Of a stretch of DNA of 10,586 nucleotides, positions 1-5,713 are shown piece by piece. The DNA is taken from the NCBI GenBank assembly GCA_007126995.1, contig SLAD01000402.1:1-10586 (forward strand), in the 5' to 3' direction. How positions within the stretch are numbered: position 1 is the first letter of the stretch; each line of letters begins with the position of its first letter. The stretch is from Kiritimatiellia bacterium. Its GTDB lineage: Bacteria; Verrucomicrobiota; Kiritimatiellia; SLAD01. A program made the position numbers and the translations under genes. The notes beneath the pieces are model-generated. The model was not told the DNA's origin. It ran no database searches and worked only from the letters and a program-made list of their open reading frames with translations.

Positions 1-1211
1 AGATCGATGCCGCCGATCGGATTGCGATAACGCCACACGAGAAAGATGCCGTTCATGTTCGGATCGGTGGCGGGATCATAGCCATGCATACCGAGCGGTC
101 CTTCCGCCTCTTCGGGCGTGTCGCTGATCCCGCGGGCGCGACGTCCGAAGGTGTACCCCGTTTCCATGACAATGACGATGTCGCCGATGCGTGTGGGATG
201 GGCATAGCCCCACTGTTCGGGCAATGTATCGCGTGTGAAGACTTGGGCGAACGGATACTGCCGGGCGGTCGAAAGAATGGCGTCCTTTCGCGCCGCGCGT
301 TCAGCTTCATCGCTGATCCCGTACAAGAAGATATGCCCTAAGTTACCGGACGTCATCAGAATGATTTCGCCGTTGCGATCTTCATCTGTGCTGATCCCGG
401 TCAGCACCCGCGGATTAACGATTGTATGCACTTCGCTCATGCCATGATCCGAGGTAACGAGTACCACCAACTCATCCTCGGGCGACATGCGCCGCTCGAA
501 GATCCGCACGGCCTGCTGGACAAACCAACCCATGTCGGCGTCGGCCCGCTCGGTTGCATGCTCCACTTCGGGCCCTTCCGGACCGAACTCGTGTCCGACT
601 TGGTCCGGCAAGATCATGTAGCCCATCAACAACTGTAGCGGGCGCCGGTCACGATCATTGCGCCACGCATTCAGCAAGGGACGTATGCGATCACGATCCC
701 GCAGGCCACCTTCAAAGGAATCATTGAAATAGGCGGCGGCCCCTTCGCCGCGTTGCTTATAGGACATCACCCAGTCGAAGACGGCCGCGCGTCGCCCCTG
801 TCGCTGGGCAGTATTCCAGATCGGTTCAGCGCCCAGCAGGCTTGGTGAGCCGGGGTAGACGTGTGAACGCTCATAGTCTTGATCGTGAAACGAGTTGAGG
901 GGCACGCCGTGTGTATCCACGGTCACCCCGGTGGCCTGCGTTACGTGACTAGGGAAAGTCAGCGACGGGAAGATCGGCACATGGGCTAGCGAATAGGCCC
1001 CTTCGGCCATCATGCGGTCGAAGAACGGCGTGTGGCTTCGAGCGATGTAGTCGGGTCGCACGCCGTCGATGCTAATCCACACGACGACCGTACGGCCTTG
1101 ACCGGGTGCGGCGGGCTCATAGGGACGCGGACCGCAGGCTGCGACCAGCAATGCGAGCGCGACCCAGACCAGACGAGTGAAAGCGGAACAGATAAAACTT
1201 TTTACATACAT
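1..1211 (-). CDS. Type I phosphodiesterase/nucleotide pyrophosphatase-family lipoprotein (partial, C-terminus off the left edge)
   Basis: The 403 visible residues belong to the alkaline-phosphatase-like NPP family of two-metal hydrolases that cleave phosphodiester or pyrophosphate bonds. Family landmarks are in order: first metal aspartate in SIDGVRPDY (D49), threonine nucleophile in LTFPSH (T85), metal ligands in LPDQVGHEF (D203, H207), TSDHGM (D255, H256) and MHGYD (H376) followed by NMNGIF. The catalytic core is thus essentially complete, and only the tail is missing. The N-terminus has a basic patch, a hydrophobic stretch and the lipobox LVAAC, predicting lipidation of C26 and anchoring outside the inner membrane. 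I chose the ATG at 1211 because it gives this signal peptide; the next ATG, four bases downstream (cat at 1205-1207), is followed at once by a stop. The gene is divergent from the STAS operon, 146 bp away. The substrate cannot be told from sequence; nucleotides, nucleotide sugars or phospholipid head groups are all possible. Confidence 0.9.
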   Translation of the reverse strand, partial: MYVKSFICSAFTRLVWVALALLVAACGPRPYEPAAPGQGRTVVVWISIDGVRPDYIARSHTPFFDRMMAEGAYSLAHVPIFPSLTFPSHVTQATGVTVDTHGVPLNSFHDQDYERSHVYPGSPSLLGAEPIWNTAQRQGRRAAVFDWVMSYKQRGEGAAAYFNDSFEGGLRDRDRIRPLLNAWRNDRDRRPLQLLMGYMILPDQVGHEFGPEGPEVEHATERADADMGWFVQQAVRIFERRMSPEDELVVLVTSDHGMSEVHTIVNPRVLTGISTDEDRNGEIILMTSGNLGHIFLYGISDEAERAARKDAILSTARQYPFAQVFTRDTLPEQWGYAHPTRIGDIVIVMETGYTFGRRARGISDTPEEAEGPLGMHGYDPATDPNMNGIFLVWRYRNPIGGID

Positions 1212-1225
1212 AAAACCAGCCCGTA

Positions 1226-1253
1226 AAGGTACGCGAATGGACGGACAAGTCAA
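1226..1253 (-). promoter_or_regulatory. Candidate sigma70-type promoter of the phosphodiesterase gene
   Basis: Read on the minus strand, TTGACT (1253-1248) is followed by a 16-base spacer and TACCTT (1231-1226). Transcription would start near 1219, only about 8 bases before the ATG at 1211. The mRNA would then have a very short leader without a good Shine-Dalgarno. The boxes are seen directly; promoter activity is inferred. Confidence 0.45.
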
Positions 1254-1281
1254 TCCGTTGTAACGTCCCGCCCATCACTCG

Positions 1282-1310
1282 TTGACACCTATTATGGCCG
1301 GTGATACTTT
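1282..1310 (+). promoter_or_regulatory. Strong candidate promoter of the STAS-phosphatase-STAS operon
   Basis: A perfect TTGACA (1282-1287) is followed by a 17-base spacer and TACTTT (1305-1310). The -10 box is preceded by TG at 1302-1303, the extended -10 arrangement. The predicted start is near 1317, giving a leader of about 40 bases to the ATG at 1358. It is the closest match to the sigma70 consensus that I found in the window. Confidence 0.7.
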
Positions 1311-1313
1311 CTC

Positions 1314-1337
1314 GTTTATGCGCGGTGTTGCGTAAAC
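1314..1337 (+). repeat. Inverted repeat at the start of the STAS operon leader
   Basis: GTTTATGC (1314-1321) and GCGTAAAC (1330-1337) pair over 8 positions, with one T-G wobble and an 8-base loop. The repeat sits just downstream of the predicted -10 box and covers the likely start site. It could be an operator or a 5' mRNA hairpin. The symmetry is seen; the function is unknown. Confidence 0.4.
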
Positions 1338-1357
1338 TAAGCAGGCAGGGAACGGTC

Positions 1358-1930
1358 ATGGCTGAAGCGGAAAAGGCGGGGGAGCAATTATTGGTAGCGG
1401 TTTCTGATCAAACCGCCTATGTGCGATTGCGTGATCGCGGCTCGTTCAAGATCAGCAAGGCGCTAAAACAATTCGGTGTCGCGTGTATTGAGCAGGGCGC
1501 GAACAAGATTGTGATTGATATGTCGGAGTGCGTGGGCATGGACAGCACGTTCATGGGCGTGATCGCCGGCTTGGCCTTCCGCCTTAAACGAAGCAACGAC
1601 GGTCGCATTCACATGGTGAACCTTTCCTCCCGCACCCGCGGTTTGTTATCGACGCTCGGGCTCGACCAGCTCGTCGACACGGCGATGCAGGGCGCCACCC
1701 CGCCGGAGTATAGCGCCATGCTGGATCAACATCATGATGATCTGCAGACACTGAAGCCGGAGAGCGGCCCGCGCACGGAAACGGCGGAATTAATGCTGGA
1801 GGCGCACGAAAATCTCGTTCAGGCCTCGGCCGAGAACCTACCTCGCTTTCGCGATGTGCTGACCTTCCTGCGTGAGGACATCAAAAAGGCTGCCCCACCC
1901 GACCGCGAACAGACCCCAGACTCGGAATGA
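1358..1930 (+). CDS. STAS-domain protein (anti-sigma-factor-antagonist-like) with C-terminal extension
   Basis: This 190-residue cytoplasmic protein has an N-terminal STAS domain (about residues 10-115). It resembles SpoIIAA/RsbV, which bind and release a kinase/anti-sigma factor according to their phosphorylation state. The strand-helix core KIVIDMSECVGMDSTFMGVI corresponds to the SpoIIAA segment around the phospho-acceptor (MDSSG type). Here D62, S63 and T64 are present, so threonine occupies the position of the SpoIIAA phosphoserine. About 65 residues after the STAS core form an acidic, probably helical extension (EAHENLVQ, PRFRDVLTFLREDIKK) absent from minimal family members. I start at the ATG at 1358, which follows AGGGAA at 1347-1352. 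An in-frame ATG at 1301 lies inside the promoter. Its stop overlaps the next start as ATGA, so it is translationally coupled to the phosphatase, its likely partner enzyme. Confidence 0.82.
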   Translation: MAEAEKAGEQLLVAVSDQTAYVRLRDRGSFKISKALKQFGVACIEQGANKIVIDMSECVGMDSTFMGVIAGLAFRLKRSNDGRIHMVNLSSRTRGLLSTLGLDQLVDTAMQGATPPEYSAMLDQHHDDLQTLKPESGPRTETAELMLEAHENLVQASAENLPRFRDVLTFLREDIKKAAPPDREQTPDSE

Positions 1931-3405
1931 CGCCCGAACCCGCCAGTGGTGCGACCCTAGCTTATCTTCTGTTTATCCTGCTGGCGATCCTCTCCGCCGG
2001 GTTGTTCTTTGCGATCGGAGCAATCCGCCGTTTGCGTCACGAGCGGGACGAGTTGATCAATCAGAAGGAAGTCATTTTTGGTTTCATCCACGATGTCGGC
2101 GACGTCTTCGCACACAGTGAAAACATCAATCTAGAACGTATGCTGGACCGCGTGCTGTTTTACGCGGTGCGGACCACGCGGGCCAGCGCCGGCGCCATCT
2201 ACCTGTTCGACAAAGCCGAGGATTTGTTTCGTGCCCGGGCGGTGAGCGGTATGTTCCCGCCGCTCTCCGGCTCGGTCGAAGCGAGCCTCGCTACGGCGGT
2301 CAGCAAGTCAGAGGCGGTCGAGCAACTGGTGCGCAGTCAACGCGTGGCGCGTGGCGAGGGGTTGATCGGGGAGACGGCGGATTTTGGGACACCGATTCTG
2401 ATTGAAGATGCCGCGCGCGATCCACGGGTACCCGCGTACCAACTCGACTTCTTGAAAATACATTCCATCCTGCTGGTGCCGATGCGGTTCCTGCAAAAGA
2501 TTCTGGGCGTGATTGTGGTGGTCAATCGCGTTGACGCGCGCCCCTTCATCCAAGCAGATCTGAATCTATTGCAGGCCTTGGCCGATCAGGCATCCGTGTC
2601 GGTCCACTATGCGGGCCTGCGCGACTCGCTGGATGAGAAGCAACGCATCGATCATGACTTGAATGTGGCCCGCCAAATTCAAACCGCGTTGCTGCCGCGC
2701 GCCATCCCGCGTATCGCCGGACTCGAAATGGCCGCCTTCAACCACTCGGCCCAGGAAATTGGCGGCGACTACTATGACTTCATCAAAATCGATGACGAGC
2801 ATCTGGGCATCGCGATTGCAGACGTGTCCGGCAAGGGCATTGTCGGTGCCATTATGATGTCGATCAGCCGCAGCGTCCTGCGCGCGCAGGCGATCATGAG
2901 TACGGATCCGAGCGAGGTATTGAAAGGCGTTAATCGTGTCATGTTCGAGGATATCGCGGAGGACATGTTTGTCAGCATGCTGTACATGGTGCTCAACACC
3001 CGCACACGTGAATTGCATGTGGCCCGGGCGGGCCATGAACGCCCCATTCTCGTCCAGCCGCATGATCCGCATTGTCAGATCATCGATTCCGCCGGGGTCG
3101 CGCTTGGCATGGCAGATCGCGATGCCTTCGAGTCGCTGTTGACGGAAACCTCGGTCGTGCTGTCGCCGGGCGATACCGTCGTAGCCTATACCGACGGCGT
3201 CACCGAAGCCCTGAATGCGCAACACGAGGAGTGGGGTGTGGACCGACTATTCGAAACCGTCCACGAGGCTGCGCCGGACGGCGCTCATGCGGTCATTCAT
3301 ACCGTGCAGCAGCGCTTGGATCGCTTCGTAGGCGGGATTGCGCAATACGATGACATGACTTTGCTTGCCTTGCAGGTCGCTCAAGACTATAACTCTGCTT
3401 TGTGA
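1927..3405 (+). CDS. Membrane-anchored GAF-PP2C (RsbU/SpoIIE-type) serine/threonine phosphatase
   Basis: This 492-residue protein has one N-terminal membrane segment (about 10-33, rich in L, I, A and F, followed by the basic RRLRHER). A GAF sensory domain follows (about 66-230), then a helical linker with the ARQIQTALLP signature (248-257) typical of RsbU-like switches. The C-terminal PP2C/SpoIIE domain runs from about 260 to 490. Metal-binding and core motifs are intact: GGDYYDF (279-285), DVSGKG (299-304), YTDGVTE (421-427) and YDDMT (474-478). It should hydrolyse phosphoserine/threonine on STAS proteins when the GAF domain or membrane region is stimulated. The ligand is unknown; no chromophore cysteine can be assigned. 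The ATGA overlap with the upstream STAS gene and a second STAS gene 15 bp downstream make those proteins its probable substrates. The Shine-Dalgarno is weak, consistent with coupled translation. Confidence 0.92.
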   Translation: MTPEPASGATLAYLLFILLAILSAGLFFAIGAIRRLRHERDELINQKEVIFGFIHDVGDVFAHSENINLERMLDRVLFYAVRTTRASAGAIYLFDKAEDLFRARAVSGMFPPLSGSVEASLATAVSKSEAVEQLVRSQRVARGEGLIGETADFGTPILIEDAARDPRVPAYQLDFLKIHSILLVPMRFLQKILGVIVVVNRVDARPFIQADLNLLQALADQASVSVHYAGLRDSLDEKQRIDHDLNVARQIQTALLPRAIPRIAGLEMAAFNHSAQEIGGDYYDFIKIDDEHLGIAIADVSGKGIVGAIMMSISRSVLRAQAIMSTDPSEVLKGVNRVMFEDIAEDMFVSMLYMVLNTRTRELHVARAGHERPILVQPHDPHCQIIDSAGVALGMADRDAFESLLTETSVVLSPGDTVVAYTDGVTEALNAQHEEWGVDRLFETVHEAAPDGAHAVIHTVQQRLDRFVGGIAQYDDMTLLALQVAQDYNSAL

Positions 3406-3412
3406 TAAGGAG
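3406..3412 (+). promoter_or_regulatory. Strong ribosome binding site of the second STAS gene
   Basis: TAAGGAG lies 8 bases before the ATG at 3421, directly after the phosphatase stop. It is much stronger than the sites of the two upstream genes. The third protein may therefore be made in larger amounts, as fits a switch substrate relative to its phosphatase. Confidence 0.75.
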
Positions 3413-3420
3413 CTCTCACT

Positions 3421-3768
3421 ATGCGCGAATGTGAAATCAAAAGAGAAGAGCGTGACGATCTTGACATCGTCCGGTTGGACGGCGCGTTGGATTCCCATTC
3501 CTTCCCGCGGCTCGAGTCGACCTTGAACAGCCTACGCGATAGTCAGCGACATCGCGTCATCCTGGACTGTACCGGCCTCGACTATATTAGCAGCGCCTCG
3601 CTCGGCGCCTTGATCGGATTCGCCCGGCGCGCCCGGGAACATCAGGGTGACTTGCGCCTCGTGAATTTGTCGCCGAAAATTTACAACATCGTCGAATTGC
3701 TGGGGTTCCACAAAATTCTGGAAATTCACAAAAATATCGACGAGGCCCTAGCCAAATTCGGCGCCTAG
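3421..3768 (+). CDS. STAS-domain anti-sigma factor antagonist-like protein
   Basis: This 115-residue single-domain STAS protein is typical in length for RsbV/SpoIIAA-type antagonists. It opens with the usual edge strand (DIVRLDGALDSH, residues 15-26). The core VILDCTGLDYISSASLGALIG (46-66) holds the phospho-acceptor loop: S57 and S58, then A59 and S60. By comparison with the SpoIIAA motif MDSSG, alanine seems to lie where the second serine would be, as in the common YISSAGL subclass, so S57 or S58 is the likelier acceptor. The protein ends with LRLVNLSPKIYNIVELLGFHKILEI, the normal C-terminal strand and helix. It is the third gene of the operon, with its own strong ribosome site. It is expected to be dephosphorylated by the upstream GAF-PP2C enzyme and phosphorylated by a HPK/RsbW-type kinase not encoded here. 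Confidence 0.9.
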   Translation: MRECEIKREERDDLDIVRLDGALDSHSFPRLESTLNSLRDSQRHRVILDCTGLDYISSASLGALIGFARRAREHQGDLRLVNLSPKIYNIVELLGFHKILEIHKNIDEALAKFGA

Positions 3769-3832
3769 CCCGCAGAGAAGCCCCGCAGTGCGCGTCATCA
3801 ACGGGCTGTTGAGCCGAAACGGTGGTCACCCC

Positions 3833-3859
3833 TTGCCCCGGGCACGCAACTGATATACT
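3833..3859 (+). promoter_or_regulatory. Candidate upstream promoter (P1) of the zinc importer operon
   Basis: TTGCCC (3833-3838) is followed by a 15-base spacer and TATACT (3854-3859). TG at 3851-3852 gives an extended -10 that can offset the short spacer. Predicted start is near 3866, giving a leader of about 44 bases. ACTGA (3849-3853) and TCAGT (3864-3868) form an inverted repeat bracketing the -10 box, a possible operator. Confidence 0.4.
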
Positions 3860-3874
3860 CTTCTCAGTAATCCC

Positions 3875-3903
3875 TTGCCTTGGTCTGAGACGATTCGTAT
3901 AAG
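3875..3903 (+). promoter_or_regulatory. Candidate downstream promoter (P2) of the zinc importer operon
   Basis: TTGCCT (3875-3880), a 17-base spacer and TATAAG (3898-3903) match the sigma70 layout (4/6 and 5/6). Transcription would begin at about the ATG at 3910, predicting a leaderless mRNA. This fits the lack of a clear Shine-Dalgarno before that ATG. Confidence 0.45.
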
Positions 3904-3909
3904 TGTGCT

Positions 3910-4857
3910 ATGTCTAAATGGTTATCTATAGTGCTGCCCATCCTCTGTCTGGTGACGGCCTGTCAGCCGAATAGCGGCTTGGACACGCCGGCGGAGTTGC
4001 CGCGAGTGGTGGTCACGACCCCCATCATCGGTAGTGTTGTGGCCGAAATCGGCGCCGAAGACATTCACTTGGATGTGTTGATGCCGCCCGGCTCGGATCC
4101 GCATGACGTGATCTTTCGACCGGCGGACATGGCGCTGGCCGCGCGTGCAGACGTACTGATTATCAACGGAGCGGGACTCGAAGGGAATCTGGACCGCTTG
4201 CTCAGCAGTGTCAGCCACCCTGACCGCATCATGGCCCTCTCCGATGCCATGCCTTTGCGTGAATCGACCTGCAAAGAAGACCACGGACACCATCACGACC
4301 ATCACCATCATCACCACGGCGACGCGGATCCACATTTCTGGATGGACCCGCATAACGTGATGATTTGGGCGGACACCATCGCCGAGGCGCTCAGCCAAGC
4401 GCGACCGGACCGAAGCGAAGCGTTTGTGCAACGGGCGGCTGATTATCAAGCGGCCTTGCATGAGCTGGATGAGTGGATCACGGAGCAAGCGGCTCAAATC
4501 CCCTCCGCGCAGCGGGTACTGGTTACCGATCATAAGTCGATGGGCTATTTTGCAGCGCGCTACGGTTTTGAGCAGGTCGGCGTGATTATCCCCTCGTTCG
4601 ATACCGCATCACAACCGGCGGCCCGCGGATTGGCGCATCTGCTGGACCAGATCGATGCCCATCAGGTCCCCGCGATTTTCGTGGGCGAGTCCGGCAATAA
4701 GACAGTCGCAGGCCAATTGGCCCGCGATGCCGGCGTTCCACTGGTGGTGTTGCCGCTGGAATCCCTGACCGATTCGGATGGACCTGCACCCGACTACTTG
4801 TCATATATGCGGCATAACATTGGCACCATGATCCAACATCTGGCCGCAGCGAATTAG
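3910..4857 (+). CDS. znuA: Zinc ABC transporter substrate-binding lipoprotein
   Basis: This 315-residue protein belongs to the cluster A-I (ZnuA/TroA) metal-binding family that delivers metal to an ABC permease. The signal peptide ends in LVTAC, predicting lipidation of C18. Expected metal ligands are H65 (SDPHD), H142 (ADPHFWMDPHN) and H208 (TDHKSMGYF). Three histidines, including His in the third position where manganese-type proteins have Glu, point to zinc. A His-rich loop (about residues 125-136, ten His of twelve) precedes the second ligand, as in ZnuA proteins, where such loops are thought to help capture zinc. E284 (PLESL) aligns roughly with the fourth ligand of PsaA. Length is normal. 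The stop is one base before the ATPase start, so the genes are co-transcribed. No Zur-like regulator gene is in the window. Confidence 0.93.
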   Translation: MSKWLSIVLPILCLVTACQPNSGLDTPAELPRVVVTTPIIGSVVAEIGAEDIHLDVLMPPGSDPHDVIFRPADMALAARADVLIINGAGLEGNLDRLLSSVSHPDRIMALSDAMPLRESTCKEDHGHHHDHHHHHHGDADPHFWMDPHNVMIWADTIAEALSQARPDRSEAFVQRAADYQAALHELDEWITEQAAQIPSAQRVLVTDHKSMGYFAARYGFEQVGVIIPSFDTASQPAARGLAHLLDQIDAHQVPAIFVGESGNKTVAGQLARDAGVPLVVLPLESLTDSDGPAPDYLSYMRHNIGTMIQHLAAAN

Positions 4858-4858
4858 C

Positions 4859-5713
4859 ATGACCGTAGACACAGAGCACAGCAGCCCGCCGAACACGGGT
4901 ACGGGCCGGGAAGTTCCCCACTCCGCCGATGCGCCGATTTTGTCGGTCGATCAACTCACCATTCGTTACGGCACCGCCACCGCCATCGACGATGTCTCGT
5001 TCACGTTGCAGCAAGGCGATCACGTTGCCGTGATCGGCCCGAACGGCGCGGGGAAAAGCACCTTGTTCAAGGCCATTGCCGGCGTCATTCCCACGTCCAG
5101 CGGGACCGTGCGCATCGGCGGCTCGCAACCTTCCGGTCATATTTGCATCGCTTATCTCCCGCAACGCAGCCACATCGACTGGACGTTCCCCGTCTCGGTC
5201 AGTGATGTGGTGATGATGGGACGCATCGGACGGCTCGGGTGGTTCCGGCGACCACGGCAGGCGGACCGCGATTGGGTACAGGAGTGTTTGCGATTGGTTC
5301 GCATGGATGCGCTGGCCGACCGCCCCATCCGCGCATTGTCGGGGGGCGAGCAACAGCGCATGTTCATTGCCCGCGCCCTGGCGCAGGAAGCTGAACTGAT
5401 GCTGATGGACGAGGTCATGACCGCCTGCGATGCGCCCTCGCAGACTGAAATCTACGGTATTCTGGAACAACTCAAGGAACGCCAAGTGACCGTGCTGGTG
5501 TCGACGCACGATCTCGATGATGCTGCGGCGCGCTTCAATCAGGTGATGTTGCTGAACCGCTCGCTGATTGGCTTCGGGCGACCCGCTGACGTGTTTCAAC
5601 CCGACCAATTGAAGCAGGCCTACGGCGGACATTTGCGCTTAGTCGAAACGCAGGCGGGCACCTTGATTTTGAGTGATTCCTGTTGCGGGGGAGGCATGTC
5701 CGACGATGCCTGA
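4859..5713 (+). CDS. znuC: Zinc/metal ABC transporter ATP-binding protein
   Basis: This 284-residue cytoplasmic ATPase powers the ZnuAB importer. Motifs in order are Walker A GPNGAGKST (60-68), Q-loop YLPQRSHIDWTFP (Q102), signature LSGGEQQR (160-167), Walker B MLMDE (181-185) and H-loop STHDL (H217). The DWTFPV and VVMMGR segments are typical of the manganese/zinc ATPase family. Two points are unusual. The stretch after the Walker B glutamate reads EVMTACD rather than the usual EPFTGVD, so the proline is lost. There is also an about 25-residue polar N-terminal extension before the first strand. The C-terminus carries a CCGGG tail (C275, C276), possibly metal-binding. The start at 4859 follows the znuA stop after one base; no in-frame ATG lies nearer the domain. 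The end overlaps the permease start. Confidence 0.93.
   Translation: MTVDTEHSSPPNTGTGREVPHSADAPILSVDQLTIRYGTATAIDDVSFTLQQGDHVAVIGPNGAGKSTLFKAIAGVIPTSSGTVRIGGSQPSGHICIAYLPQRSHIDWTFPVSVSDVVMMGRIGRLGWFRRPRQADRDWVQECLRLVRMDALADRPIRALSGGEQQRMFIARALAQEAELMLMDEVMTACDAPSQTEIYGILEQLKERQVTVLVSTHDLDDAAARFNQVMLLNRSLIGFGRPADVFQPDQLKQAYGGHLRLVETQAGTLILSDSCCGGGMSDDA

Noticed and set aside
1301..1357. Earlier in-frame ATG for the first STAS gene
   Set aside because: It lies inside the predicted -10 region and lacks a ribosome site; the ATG at 1358 has AGGGAA at good spacing.
2566..3225. A 219-codon open frame on the minus strand opposite the phosphatase gene
   Set aside because: It is a shadow of the PP2C coding region with no ribosome site or family resemblance. 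The same applies to the minus-strand frames at 3922-4533 and 9729-10502.
3769..3909. Rho-independent terminator after the STAS operon
   Set aside because: Only a 4-bp stem (GGCT/AGCC around 3804-3815) is visible, with no T-tract after it.
4290..4318. His-codon run read as a repeat or an engineered His tag
   Set aside because: It is internal to ZnuA, at the place where natural ZnuA proteins have a His-rich loop, with mixed CAC/CAT codons.
4586..5632. A 348-codon open frame on the minus strand opposite znuA/znuC
   Set aside because: It is antisense to two firmly identified genes, has an R/H/G/A-rich composition typical of antisense frames in GC-rich DNA, and has no recognisable domain.
5673..5705. 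Upstream GTG start for znuB
   Set aside because: The GGGGGAGG site lies after this GTG and serves the ATG at 5706, which also begins closer to the first membrane helix.
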